Assembly: GCA_028554645.1 (NCBI GenBank)
Contig: JAQOOI010000016.1
Span: forward strand, 434,001 to 498,000
Length of the DNA stretch: 64,000 bases
Origin: Omphalotus guepiniiformis
Taxonomy: Eukaryota > Basidiomycota > Agaricomycetes > Agaricales > Omphalotaceae
Direction of reading: 5' to 3'
Of the stretch, positions 23,891 to 35,486 are shown piece after piece. The position numbers and the translations under genes are program-made. Each line of letters starts with the position of its first letter. The stretch's first letter is position 1. The notes under the pieces were generated by a model. That model did no database searches. It was not told the DNA's origin and saw only the letters and a program-made list of their open reading frames with translations.

Positions 23891-25951
23891 TCATGGCGCT
23901 GGCACTTGGACGGTGGCCACTGCACCGTCTTTCCCAATCTCTTTTACAGAAACGTCGACCGCCCCTTCAGCCGTCACTGTGAACTGAGCTTCAACGGTTG
24001 TAGTCCACTTTCCAGCCTCTTTGGATCGACCTTTCGTCTGGATCCCTAACTTGGCCTCCGCCTGAGCGGCGCCTAACAACGTATCCTTCGACACAGTTTT
24101 GTGCTTCACCTCGACCTCCTCTTCCTCTTCCTCCTCCTCGTCGTCAGAAAGCTCAACCTTCGGCGGCTTCACCTTCTCCACCCGGATGCTTTCCGAAACC
24201 TCCCATACTTCGAACGCAAACTGTTTAGACTCCTCAGAGAGTTCAATATCAAATGTAACTGTTCTTCTCGCAGGAAGAGCAGTTTCATTCAATACGACGG
24301 GTATCCATGTCCCTCCAATCTCGTTGTTCGAGTCGTCAGGGAAAAGCAACCCCAAGGTCTTTGCAATAACTTTCACGTCGCTAATATCCGTGAATGCTTT
24401 CCTAAGCTCGTCTTCAGCAGGTAAAAGGGCAAGTAGTTCAGCTTGCAGCGCACATCCTCGTGCCAATACTGTGGTAGGGTCACCAATACCACCACCAATG
24501 ACAGTGCCCATGGTAAACGGCGTGCTGACGTCTTCACTGAAGCCACCGGTAAGGCAGAGGTGCTCATCCAAACCGGGCAGGCACGTCGTTCCACCGACAT
24601 AGACAATCTCGTCGACGTAGTGAGCGTCAAAGTTGATTGATGCTAGGAGCGCGATGACTGCATCCGCGACGGACTGATATATCGGGCGAACGAGCATGTC
24701 GAAACGCATGCGGTTGATGGACCCGGTAAAATCTACGCCGTCCTTGAGAGATTCGACTGAGCAGGTAGCGGCGCCTGGAGAAGCGCTAAGCGTGCGCTTG
24801 GTGTGCTCGACAGCGAGACGCAGCTTCGCCTCGGCACGGGCGTCACCAACAGAGGGATTAGCAGAGCACACTGTAAGTGGTGTTTTGGTTTTCTTGGTAA
24901 ACTCGTTAGCGAAAAAGGTAATGAGTTTATCATCGATGAGATTTCCACCGACAGAAGGGGTGGTAGATGATGCAAGAATGTGAGTAAGACCCTGACGGGT
25001 AGACAAAAGGGAGAGTGAGAGGGATGAAGAGCCGACGTCTACTACGAGCTGGGTACGGTCTGATGGGAGAGTCGGATTCCAAGCTTCGGTGGTAATCGTC
25101 GCTGCAACAGCAGCTGGTTCTTCAAGCAGCTGATATACGGTAATTCCGGCATCAGCTGCAGCTTTTTCAAGGGCAACCTTCTGGGCGTCGGTGAAGGTGG
25201 AGGGAATGGTGATAATTGCACCCTGAACTTTTTTACCAAGAAAATCTTCTGCGGATTGAAGTAGAGATTTCAAAAAGATGGTAGTCACTTCTGAAACGGT
25301 AAGAATACGTTCAGCTGGGACTGGTTCCGAACGAGGTGTCGGCGCAGATGAGGCAGCAGGTGTGCCAGTTGCGCTAGTTGATAGTGGCGAAGGTGAAGGC
25401 TGCAACACTTCTACTTTGTATGCTGGTTCATCTGGAAGCTCCGGATGCTGTATTACAGGAGCAGATGTTGTCGATTGAGATTGAGGAATTTCAGAGAATC
25501 TGCGAGTATTCATCGTGAGCAAAAGAGAAAAAGCTAATCACAATATTCGACATACTTCTTGCCCAAAAGATTTCGAAATCCTATTATAGTGTTCTTCGCG
25601 TTTTTGACAAGTTGATGCTTGGCCGGATTTCCGATGTACTGCAGGAGAAATCAATGAATCCTTCTGTTCTCCTTCGCGTCATCAAAGTCGATCTACCATT
25701 TCTTCACCGAAAAATGCCAAAGCACAAGCAATCTGCCGCTCTCCATCTTCATTTGCAATACATTCAGCTAGCCCTTCCTAAGCAGATTGATATGTCAAAG
25801 TTAAAGTCACTGCAGAAGTTGGAAGTGTATTGACCTTCGTGAAGACTGCGATCGATGCAAACGAGTTGCCAAAATTGATGCCAACGACAGCAGGAAGCGT
25901 CGATGCCTCTAGCGCTGGCTCAGCTGAGCCATTTTGAGTGATTGAAGCCAT
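23891..25951 (-). CDS. SSZ1: SSZ1-like Hsp70, ribosome-associated complex
   Basis: Atypical Hsp70 that pairs with zuotin on the ribosome to help nascent chains fold. Exons are 25951-25835, 25777-25697, 25638-25556 and 25499-23891, giving 629 residues. Hsp70 signatures include VVGINFGNSFASIAVF at the N-terminus, IITIPSTFTDAQKVALEKAA, LLEEPAAV, VVDVGSSSLSLSLL and IVYVGGTTCLPG. The usual DLGTTYS phosphate loop is replaced by INFGNSFA, as expected for Ssz1-type proteins rather than canonical Hsp70. A Pro/Ser/Thr-rich stretch near residue 110 and a run of acidic residues near 540 make it longer than the ~540-residue yeast protein. Two decayed copies lie at 51000-52370 and 56050-57310. Confidence 0.85.
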
Positions 25952-26484
25952 GAACAAGAAAGAAAATGGAAGAATGAAAGAAATCTAAGCGCAAGAAAAT
26001 GGTAACAGGCGCCGAAACCCTTCGGAAAAGGTTCAAGGAAAATTTTTGCCCACGCACGTGACCTTACCCCTCAGCCTCAAGTGCTCGAAATTCAAACCAC
26101 AACAGAACAGTAACTGCCTCATAATGATGAACAATCTTCCTCTTGACAACGCACCCAAGTAACTCGAGAGAGCCTGTGCAAGACAAGATGCATGCTGTAC
26201 CCATGATCAAAGCAAACCCTTGACCAAAAATAAGATGTATATAGGTATCCCATCGCCCACAAGTCGGGGGCTTGTGACATCTTTCTCCACTGGCAGCACC
26301 ACCTCGTAGTATCGGTTCTCATCAATGTCTTTCAACGGAACGCAAGACACCAGTAATTGGACCATAGCTGCAAACAGCCGATTGGTTTCGGTATGTTAGT
26401 CTCGGAACTTTTCTTAAAAACCTGTATGCTAACTCACAGCACCAGGACTTTACCTGTACGTTGCTCTGAGTGTGATTTCAAACG

Positions 26485-27929
26485 ATGAATCATCAAACTC
26501 TGCGTTTCATAGTCGCTGCTATCGCTCTCCTTGTATACGACTACTTTCTTACTTTCCCACTTGAGTATGAGCTCATCTGGCCTGCGCCCTTTGGGATAGT
26601 CAAGGTGCTCTATTTAATTCAAAGGCATGTTCCCTATGTCTATTCAGGTGTCTTTGTTTTGGGTAAGTAGCAGCTGGTCACAATCCTATCAACGCCTTTA
26701 CCACATTACAACTTTTGCAGTAAACATATCCCAGTCAATGGATATCAGAGAACACTGTCTTGCCTACTTTAGTTGCATAGGATGTAAGTGCTTACTCTTA
26801 ACCATCTTGAGCCACTATTTCACGCCTTATTACAGGGATGTACGTCACAGGTGTTGATATCTCAGAAGGTCTAGTGATTTCCCTTATGTCAGATGTGCTA
26901 AGAATGAACATCCAGATACCGACTCCTAACCATCCGTGTATGGGCCCTCTGGAAAAGAGACAGGAAATTGGCAGTTGCTCTCGCCATTTGCTTCGTGATA
27001 AGCTGGACCATCCTTGCTCTTGGGTTTCGGAGTGTGCAGTGTATGTCACTCAAACTCTTTATCAGCCCTTCAACCAGGTGCTAAATCTTTCTATGCAGTT
27101 GTTCCCGCACCCTCTCCATTGCCTGGTTGTTTGCTTACCAATGTCGAGACTATATGGTGTGTGAACTTTATCATGTTGACAATTTATGAGACTGGTGAGA
27201 GTAGTAGATCCATGGAATATGTTCTGTTCTGACAAAGAGTTATTGGTCCAAAGGTCTTTTCATCCTTGTTCTCATACCAGGAATTTCAGCTTGTGAGCAA
27301 TAGTTTCATCTGCACTGGGGAGTATCACAACTCCGAGTCACACTGAATTTCTTGCATCACTGGCAGACAGGCAGAGGAAATCATGTCCACTTCTTTCCAC
27401 CATCTATCGGGATGGTACATCAGAATGCTTCATATAATACACAGGTAAAGATTAATGACTCTTGGGGCTTGTAGGAGTTATGTTCTATGGATATACCTTA
27501 AGTCAGTATGATTGTAGCAAATGTTCATTGAAGCCACTCAATTAGTATTCGCCAGTCCTATCAATCATAAACATCATCATTATCACTGTTTTATCTGTAC
27601 GTCTTTCACTATCAAAGTCCATCATATGCTCTCACATAATATCTTCAGGCGGAGTTGGCATTTCTTTTTGTCACGTAAATTTTGTTTCCCCAGTTTCTCT
27701 CATGGTGACTACTAACACCGTTCTCGTTAGTATGGAATGTGTGATTCATTCCATTGTCACAAGTCATACTATCTTGCATATTCGGGTTCAAGCTCGAAAA
27801 GACACCATGATTCAATCCTTGGCATGGTCTAGCATACACTTTGCTCGAAGGGAAGTTGATGAGAGTTGGAATGTTGAAACTGTGACTAGTGGGAATAGTC
27901 GTGACATAAGATCGACAGAATCTGGATAG
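26485..27929 (+). pseudogene. DUF6533 membrane protein, copy 1, frameshifted
   Basis: Exon 1 (FIVAAIALLVYDYFLTFPLE, then KVLYLIQRHVPYVYSGVF) and later exons carry the DUF6533 pattern of a YDYFLT first helix and several more helices. The C-terminal exon ends at 27929 (HSIVTSHTILHIRVQARK). Compared with the copy at 54024-55429, about five bases are missing near 26925 (ATACCGACTCCTAACC against ATACCATCAGTTATCCTAACC), which shifts the frame before the RVWALW helix. A further 12-base loss near 27010 stays in frame. Donor and acceptor sites are otherwise kept. The true start may lie in an upstream exon. The role of DUF6533 proteins is unknown. Confidence 0.7.
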
Positions 27930-28195
27930 TATGTAAACACATTCTATCTAAAGTTTAGATCCCTCTCGAGGGAATCGGGGGTTCATTATGTTCTCTTTCC
28001 GTGATGAATTCTTTTGAAAACGATCTTCAGCACACCCAGGAATACTTGAGCAACACGCATGAAACTCACATTCGTCTGGGGTGAAATCGAGTTAGATATC
28101 ACAGAATATTGAAGGCTTTCCGCCAGACTAACATTGAACCAAGAAAGTAAGTAAAGATCAGGATGTGAAGCAACGCGTGAAATTTCTGCAAGAAC

Positions 28196-29161
28196 TTACG
28201 GATGGTCTCTTGCATGTGACATGAGCCGCTTCTCCCCCCCAAGCATTGAAGAGCTCTTCATCGCGATGTCAATAGCCAAATTCAAGCAAGCGTGAACAAC
28301 CTCCGCCCTCCCACCCACCACAACCTTCGATATAAACCCTACCCTTTCTGCATCAGCGGCGGTGAGCCACCGCCCTGCATACACCATCTCGCCCATTAGG
28401 GACATGTTACGAGTTGTTTTCGGAAGGTAGGCTAACGATCCAGTACCTGCGGCTAGGCCGAGTTCAACTTCCTGAAGTATCACGGCATTAGAAAGAATGA
28501 ACAGCGTCTGAGAGAGTTGTATACTTGCTTTGACAGCGAACTTGCTGTTAGACGCTGCGTATCGGATATCACAAGCCGCAATCATGCTTACTCCTAGACC
28601 GACAACGGTACCGTGGACCGCAGCGATGACAGGACAAGGATATCGGTCAGCAGCGGTTATTGCATGCTGCATCTCCTTGACATAGTTGGCCAAGTAGATG
28701 GCTGCGCGCGCAGTATCGTCGCCTTTGCTATGAGAATTTGCAGCGAGAGCTTTAGCGTCTTCCACTGCGCAAAGTACGGTTTTTGTTAGGAGAACAGCCG
28801 TGACTGTAGGTGTCGAACAAACAAGCAACGTACAATCCAGCCCTGCACTGAATACCTTAGGAAAGGCAGAACAGAGGACAACAACTCGGAAATACGGTTG
28901 TCGAGCGATCTCCTTGAAGAGTTCGCCGTATGCTTTCCAGAACCTTTCGTGTAACGTTAGTAATCGTGCATTTGATCCGGTGAACCCAGATGAATGAATG
29001 TAATCTGTACAGAATGCATTTACTGGGTCCCTGCATGGTGCGTCATGAGTTCCGTCGGTTCCGGCAATGAATGAACCATTAACCCACCGAGAAAGCTCTA
29101 CAAGCAGGACGTGCGCTGAGGGTTCAGACACTCTGATCCATCTGGATGAAAGATTGTTCAT
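28196..29161 (-). pseudogene. Decaying enoyl-CoA hydratase/isomerase paralogue
   Basis: Paralogue of the adjacent dienoyl-CoA isomerase-like gene. It keeps the start (SSRWIRVSEPSAHVLLVEL), PVNAFCT, FPKVFSAGLD, the oxyanion-hole region AAVHGTVVGLGVSMIAACD and PKTTRNMSLMGEMVYAGRW. It has three defects. The donor after PVNAFCT is GATTACATT instead of a GT site. The acidic residue of the AADIG motif is changed (AAGTG). The last ~60 residues and the peroxisomal signal are missing after MSHARDH. A long open frame survives only because intron sequence happens to be stop-free. It may be expressed, but it is unlikely to be an active isomerase. Confidence 0.7.
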
Positions 29162-29345
29162 GTAGAAAGCAGCAAATGGTAAGAGCAACACCCTTGAAAC
29201 TCCGGATGATGGCGCCGCCAAAATATTCACAGGATACCAATTCACACCAGGCATATGACCCAGATGATGTTGTGGACGCAACGAGACATGGAAGCCGTAA
29301 TTCATTAACGAATCGAGTGGGTACACCTATGATACAGATCGAAAA

Positions 29346-30595
29346 TCAAAGCTTGCTAGGTACTTTGCGAACGGGCGGGAAATTGGCAGCGCGTTTTCCT
29401 TTCGTAGCTGCTAGACTCTCCATCATATCCTAGAAGGCAAGGCGATCAGACACGCAGAGACCAGGAAGGAAAGAGGATCAACCTTGGTTTGAAGCATGGC
29501 AGAGTTCCACACAGCCGTGTATTCCAAATTCTCTGCGACCCTAATGTATTACAGATCATAAAAAAACACTTCAACACATGCGCGAAAGCACAGAACAGAG
29601 TAAGACGCAACCGAATGATCCCTGGAATGCATGAGCAGCCTCTTCGTCCCAGCGACCGCAATTGGACTCTTCGCGGCGATATCTTTAGCTAGACTCAACG
29701 CAGCAGTTATAACCTCTTCTCTTCCCCCTTCCACCACTTTCGAAACCAAACCCATCTTCTCTGCGTCCGCCGCAGAAAACCATCGTGCAGAGTACGCCAT
29801 TTCGCGCACGAGCGACATGTTCCCTGTAATTTTAGGCAAATACGCAAGCGTGCCAATGTCTGCCGCTAATCCGATGTCAACTTCCTAAGAGCACGCGAGA
29901 TAATGGCGGTCAGTATCTTCTTGTTTGAATATTTGAATAGCCAGAAACACACACCTTGATGGTAAATTTGGTGTTCGAAGCAGCATACCGGATATCGCAC
30001 GCCGCTGTCATATCAACGCCTAATCCTAGAGTCATGCCGTGAATGGCAGCGATGACAGGAAAAGGAAATCTTTCAGGAGCTCCAATGGCATTTTGGAATT
30101 CTTTTATATGTTTTTCCAAGTTGAAGGCGACTCTTGCATTGTCGGTGTAACCGCCTTCTGAGAAGTTGGCGATTCCTGCGGCGTCAGCCACTAATGGAAC
30201 CATTGATCAATTAAGGTGGTACGCAGCATAATCAGGGTAAGATACGCAGGGTAAGATACGCACAATCTATCCCTGCAGTAAATATTTTTGGAAAAGCTGA
30301 AGAGAGAACGACAGCTCTAACATCCGGTCCTTCCTCCCCAAGTCTATCAAAAAGCTCTCCGTATGCTTTCCAGAATCTATTGAGGTGGTCAAAAAGACGC
30401 CTAATTGATAGAGATAGTTGTACTTACTCGGTGCAAAATGCATTCACAGGTGCCCTGTTATCGTACATAGTCAGGACGAGCGTTTGCGAATAGTTAGACA
30501 GTTTTAGCAACTGCGACTCACCGAGAGAGTTCTACGTGTAAAACGTGAGGATATGGTTCAGAGACCTTGATCCATTTCGAAGAGAAATCCCTCAT
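29346..30595 (-). CDS. Peroxisomal Delta3,5-Delta2,4-dienoyl-CoA isomerase-like protein
   Basis: Crotonase-fold enzyme of unsaturated fatty-acid beta-oxidation. The start at 30595 begins MRDFSSKWIKVSEPYPH. Later blocks are APVNAFCTE, FWKAYGELFDRLGEEGPDV, FPKIFTAGID, AAIHGMTLGLGVDMTAACD, KEVDIGLAADIGTLAYLPK (with the Glu and Asp that are catalytic in the rat enzyme), GTKRLLMHSRDH, ENLEYTAVWNSAMLQTK and a C-terminal VPSKL. SKL is a type 1 peroxisomal targeting signal. Introns are typical, except that the junction after RDHS reads TTCGGTTGCG. Keeping the frame there would need a GG rather than a GT donor, so this splice is unresolved. A degenerate paralogue lies directly downstream. Confidence 0.8.
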
Positions 30596-30798
30596 TGTCA
30601 GAGACATTAAGTGTCAACACGGTGGTAGGAAGAAAACATGACGGTTCGTATTATATTGAATGAACGGACGCAGTTGATTGAAGGCTTGCCTGGCCGGCTA
30701 TACCGGCAGCACACAGGTTCCAGATTGAATTCTGCTCCGTATTCAACAAAGTACAATTCAATTAATGCTATTATACATTCATTCTTCTCCAAGTACAC

Positions 30799-33786
30799 TC
30801 ATATCTTCTCAAAAACATACAAATAAGCCAACTTCTTCAATTCCGAAACACTCTCAGCATCCGCCTTCACCACCTTCTCATCATTGAACAGAATCCACTG
30901 GCCATCGGGCATCCTGATATGTGCAACGTAATGACCTGAATGCACAGAAGGTCCTTTGTGAGAAATAAACGCTTTTAGCTTGTACCTCGCTGGCAGTTCT
31001 TTCGATCCCCCGATGGTATTTTGCACGGGCGCGGTCGAAGTATTAGAGGGCGCAGAGTCTTCACCGGTGTCGTCTGGATGATTAAAGAGCCATTCAATTG
31101 CTCTTTCGGGGTTATTTCCCTAATAGCATGGGTTGATTTCTTATTACTCATGCAATTATAGGAAAGGTAAAATGGACATACCGTTTCCCGCAACGCCTTC
31201 TTAGCCTGTGCTGACGTAAATCCCATATCCGCAAGCATACCGACTTGCTCTGCGGAGGGTTCGGGGCCGGTGCCCTCTGTCGTACTTTGGATTGGAGAAT
31301 CAATATCTACGTTGAAACGTCAGGGTCGTCGAGGTGCAATGCCCACAGCGGACGTACCAGGATCCTCCATGTGAGCGAATAACCACTCCATCGCAGCCTC
31401 GGCATTGTCGTTTCCTGTGGCCAGCAAAGCTTTCTGGCATCGAATGGTAGGGAAACCCATAGCTTCCAGTTGTGCCATAGCACCTTCGTTGAACTGAGGC
31501 AGGGACGATTCTAAGAGTATGTCGATAAAAACGGGAGCTCAACGAGGATTAAATGGGCGCTCACCGGGTTTATCTTCCGGTAACTCAGTTTCATTGGGCT
31601 GGAGACCACGCCCAAGATGTTTCTCGCCGAACTCAAGCACATCGTCAGTCGGAAGTGTTACTGGTATATCTGCAACACAACATAAGTCAGCATACACGTA
31701 GACGAACGGGAGCACAAGAAACGACAAACCTAGCTTGGCTGGCACCCAGTTCACCAGCTGGAACTTCTTTGCGTGTACAACAAGTACCTGCGGGAAAGAC
31801 GCGAACTTTGTTTGCCTAAACGATGTATAAGAGGTTAGTCTTAGCACATGCACTCCTGGCAATGGAATGTGAAACCTACTTCAGTGCATTGATATTGCCT
31901 TTGCCGCATGAAGGGCAACTATACTCCAATGCTTCCGTTCCCAGCAAGCCATCAATGCACGTCCAGAGCGAGACATCTTCGTATAGCACTTTTCCATCTG
32001 CGTCTTTACCCTTTTCATGGGCAGGTACGGCAACACTGACGACATCCACGCTGTCGACTCTGTAACGTACTTTCTTGCAGTCACCGCATTGCAGACGTTG
32101 TTCCAACCCATACGCGAACACCTGAGTCGGGTCTGTATTCGAAACGTCGCAAACGATGAGCGAGTAAACGCGTCGAAAGGAACAAACAGACATACCACTC
32201 GCTCCTCTCTCCTTGAATTTCACGCCATCTCTCCTTAGCACTGTCACTAAATGCGTTAAGAACTCCTCCGAATCCTGCTGTCTCATTGTAGAAAACTCTT
32301 CGTGGCCTTTTCCAATGAGGGCCTTGAAGCCCGTCGGCTTGATCCCATCCTGGAAGACAGGCTGAGGCGCGTCGGTCGATGACGCGTCCAGACCTGGACG
32401 AGGACTGCCACTGACATAATGAGCCGGATGTGTGTATCGTCCACTGAGCAAACCATCTGCGACCTTGAGCATCTGGCATTCGAGACACTCTGCCGGGAGA
32501 GGCTCAGAACATGTCTCAAAATGGGTGCTCGCCAGGGGACTCTTGTAGTATCGTTCTTGGAAAGCCGGGAGAGAAAACAGGGTTTGTAGGACAGAAGCCA
32601 TGTAGCAGCTATTACCCAGGTTCCGTAATCCTGTCAAGCCAGGTCCAAGTACAGGCTCTAGAGCCTTACCATCATCACCAGTTAGTGAAAAATCGTATTT
32701 CAGGTTATGCTCGATTTGCTACGAGAGGAATAAGAACAATCAGTTGGACGGAACAAGTTTGATTTGAGTGACATACCAGCTCCGTCATGCTCTTCTCGGT
32801 CTTCGTCTGCGTCTGGACATTGATACCGAACGTTGATAAATGGGTCGCAAGTTCCGGGTCGAGCTTGGCATCGTTACAGAGATAGCAATAGATATCTGCG
32901 TTACCCTCAGGAGTGATAGTCCCAAGTTTGACGCTGATTCCATGACCAGTCTCCTCAAAGTGTTTCAATCCATGGCCATTGCCACCCACACCACCGTATT
33001 GTTGCCTACCACACCCAAGTGACCCACATGTAAGACAAAGCCAAAGGTTTTCTTTGAGTTCACAGGCGCTGCAATGTGCAAGCCCTGAGGCGGGGATGGG
33101 TCCAACAGCAAGCTGTTTAAGCGTGAGCGTGTGCTCGCAGGCAAGGATTTCTTCCTCCCAAGCTTTGACTTCAGATTGACGCGCGGAGGATAGGGATTGC
33201 ATGACACCGTCTACAAGGGATTTTACCTGCGTAAAATAGTGAGCGAAATATCATCAGGAGAGGAAATGACGCACTTTTGAATCATTCGTCGCCTCAGGTA
33301 TCTCTTTCCCTTGCTCCGATGCGCACTTCCAACATTTGACAACAGTAAAATGTTCGTATTTGTCCTCCTCTCGCTCCTCAACGATAGCCAGCTTCTTCAT
33401 TTTCGCCGGTGGTTCTTCGTCTTCCGCCTAGATTTCAACAATCTTTCAGAGATATGGAAGCCCTACAAGGCAGGTAGCCACTCACGCGCTGCGCAGATGG
33501 TTTGGCTTTACGTTTGACATTCACGGTGAAAGGATGCCCTGTTTTTCTAAGATGCGTCGAAGCATGGTGCCTATCAGGACCCAAACATCCCCCATTGAAG
33601 CACGTCAAGCAGACGTCGATTCCAAGCTGACCATCCTGATCGATCAAAGTGAATATTTCAGTTGGACATTAGGGGGTCAAAGCAGACCTGATCGTCGAAG
33701 CATTGCGTGCATTCTTCGCGATGTACAGACTGAGATAGTTTTGGAACCTGAAGGCGTGTTAGATGGTCAAGATGAGTACAGGACAT
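30799..33786 (-). CDS. UBP14: USP5/UBP14-type deubiquitinase
   Basis: Cysteine protease that disassembles free polyubiquitin chains. The start at 33786 (MSCTHLDHLTRL) leads to an N-terminal zinc finger (CTQCFDDQ, then CLTCFNGGCLG). A ZnF-UBP domain follows with CSACELKENLWLCLTCG, GCGRQQYGG and HGLKHFEETGH. The Cys box is GLRNLGNSCYMASVLQTL. Two UBA domains appear near the C-terminus (around 31400 and 31230, with GFPTI- and GFTSAQAKKAL-like cores). The His box is SVHSGHYVAHI, followed by WILFNDEKV. Order and domain set match UBP14/USP5. About ten short introns separate the exons; internal limits were not all fixed. Confidence 0.9.
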
Positions 33787-35439
33787 GATGGATGTCAATG
33801 AAAAAGTCAGTGCGCCACAGACTGACGATTCACGGTCACGAGGAGGGAATTACGCGTTGCTTGAGGGCAGGTCCTGGGCAGGTCCGGCTTCCAACGAACC
33901 ACTCGACTCGCTGAAGGCGTTCTTCATGTTGAGTCCTTCGAAATCAGTTCTACATATCCTAGGCTGACAATTGTCCTTAAGCACCGCACCGCAGTATAGT
34001 CTCGATGAATCACTTGACGAGAGGCTCTCGAGCGATTTGATACACAGGGCCAATACACACTTGATTTTCCAGTCTGGCTATACGAGCACTGCAGTCCAAA
34101 ATCGATTCTCAATAATAACGCCTCGAAAAGATACCTACAAATTTCTCTCCTGCAGGCTGCAGTACTGAGTATGCTACCTTATGCTACCCTTTCTTACATG
34201 CCACGAAGTTGACTGCACAGTTGTCAAACTGATAACGATGATGTTGATAAGCGCTAGTTTCGGGCGGCCGACCAGAAAATGGCGAGGTTCATTACATCTC
34301 TGTACCATATGCGGCCTGCTCTGGGACCCTGGTGAAACTGCTGAGGTAGGTGTCTACCAGTAACAAGAAATCCTTGTGCTTACTTCCATCATGGGACTTC
34401 AGGTTGTGGAGTCTCTTTCCATTGTTTTCAGCATCTTTTCCCTGTTCTTTGCTGTCAAACTTGGATTGTTCTTCGTTTCATGGGAAGCATCGGATTTGAG
34501 ATGCAGACGACTGCTCGACAAACTTGTTCAAGTCGTACGATGCTGCTTAGTACTTACTCCGAGTTGAAGAGCATGGTATATTATCCATCTGGTCGCTGCC
34601 GCGGTCCATATTTCAGGTATGATTTTTAATCATCGTTATTCGCGTATTCTAAATCTCGAACTTTACCTAAAAAGGATACTTGAAGTTGAAGCCTCATACT
34701 GACTGCAGGTCGGATGCCTCGGGGTTGAGCAGGGTTGAGCAGTAAATTTCTTCGCTCAATAGGCTGATCCTTCAAGTTGAGCAGCCTGGTGTGCCAATAG
34801 TCCTACACGGAGTTGCATTGAATTGCAACTGGCGCGAGAATTGTTATTCGCCACCCCGGCCACAAATGGTGAGTACAAGACACCGCACGATATGCTTGAG
34901 TCGAATACTGATTATTGTCATTGCTATTATTGTAATTGGCATTTTGGCGGGATTAATCTGGACTTTGACTATAAAACTTTCTCCTTCCTATTGTGGGACA
35001 CTTGAGGGCGTCAGCATCTCGAATCTCAAATAGGTAAGTATCGAGACTACATACGCTCATTACTTGGCTTTTTAATTGACTGGAGAATTTCTTGAATGTT
35101 AGGGTTGGTTATTTTTAACACCAACATCTCTATAATTCCTCTTCTGGGCAATCGACATTTCCCGGGTTTTGAATACTGTCTCTCGTCGGTGAGATGCATG
35201 TGCAAACTCGTGAGGTTTGTACCGCGTGGAAACAATCAAGTAACTAAGTCGTTCCTGGGTCGTTCTCTGGATTTCCTCTGTGGCATGCCATGTGCATGTG
35301 AGTTTCCAATTTTCGTGATGCAATCCCATTACTATCTTGCATTTTCTTTCTATTTTTTCGGTTATATGTACATACCTCGATAGTAAGCGTGCTGACCACG
35401 GTTTATCATAGCATAGCAAACAGATACGAGCATTTCATG
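33787..35439. other. Intergenic, nothing supported
   Basis: Short frames with isolated hydrophobic runs occur near 34376 and 34890, but none joins into a gene. GTTGAGCAG is repeated several times near 34720-34790. Confidence 0.5.
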
Positions 35440-35448
35440 TATAAAAGG
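35440..35448 (+). promoter_or_regulatory. TATA box of the GH71 gene
   Basis: TATAAAAGG lies 39-47 bp before the ATG at 35487, implying a very short 5' leader. Confidence 0.55.
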
Positions 35449-35486
35449 AGTGAAGGTAACTACCATGAAATTTGGCTACGAGCGAC

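Noticed and set aside
24099..24602. Plus-strand frame of 167 codons inside SSZ1
   Set aside because: A mirror of the acidic region and Hsp70 codons on the opposite strand.
29162..29326. N-terminal extension of the ECH paralogue frame to 376 codons
   Set aside because: The extra 55 residues do not match the crotonase family and come from the 3' end of the neighbouring gene; the conserved start is at 29161.
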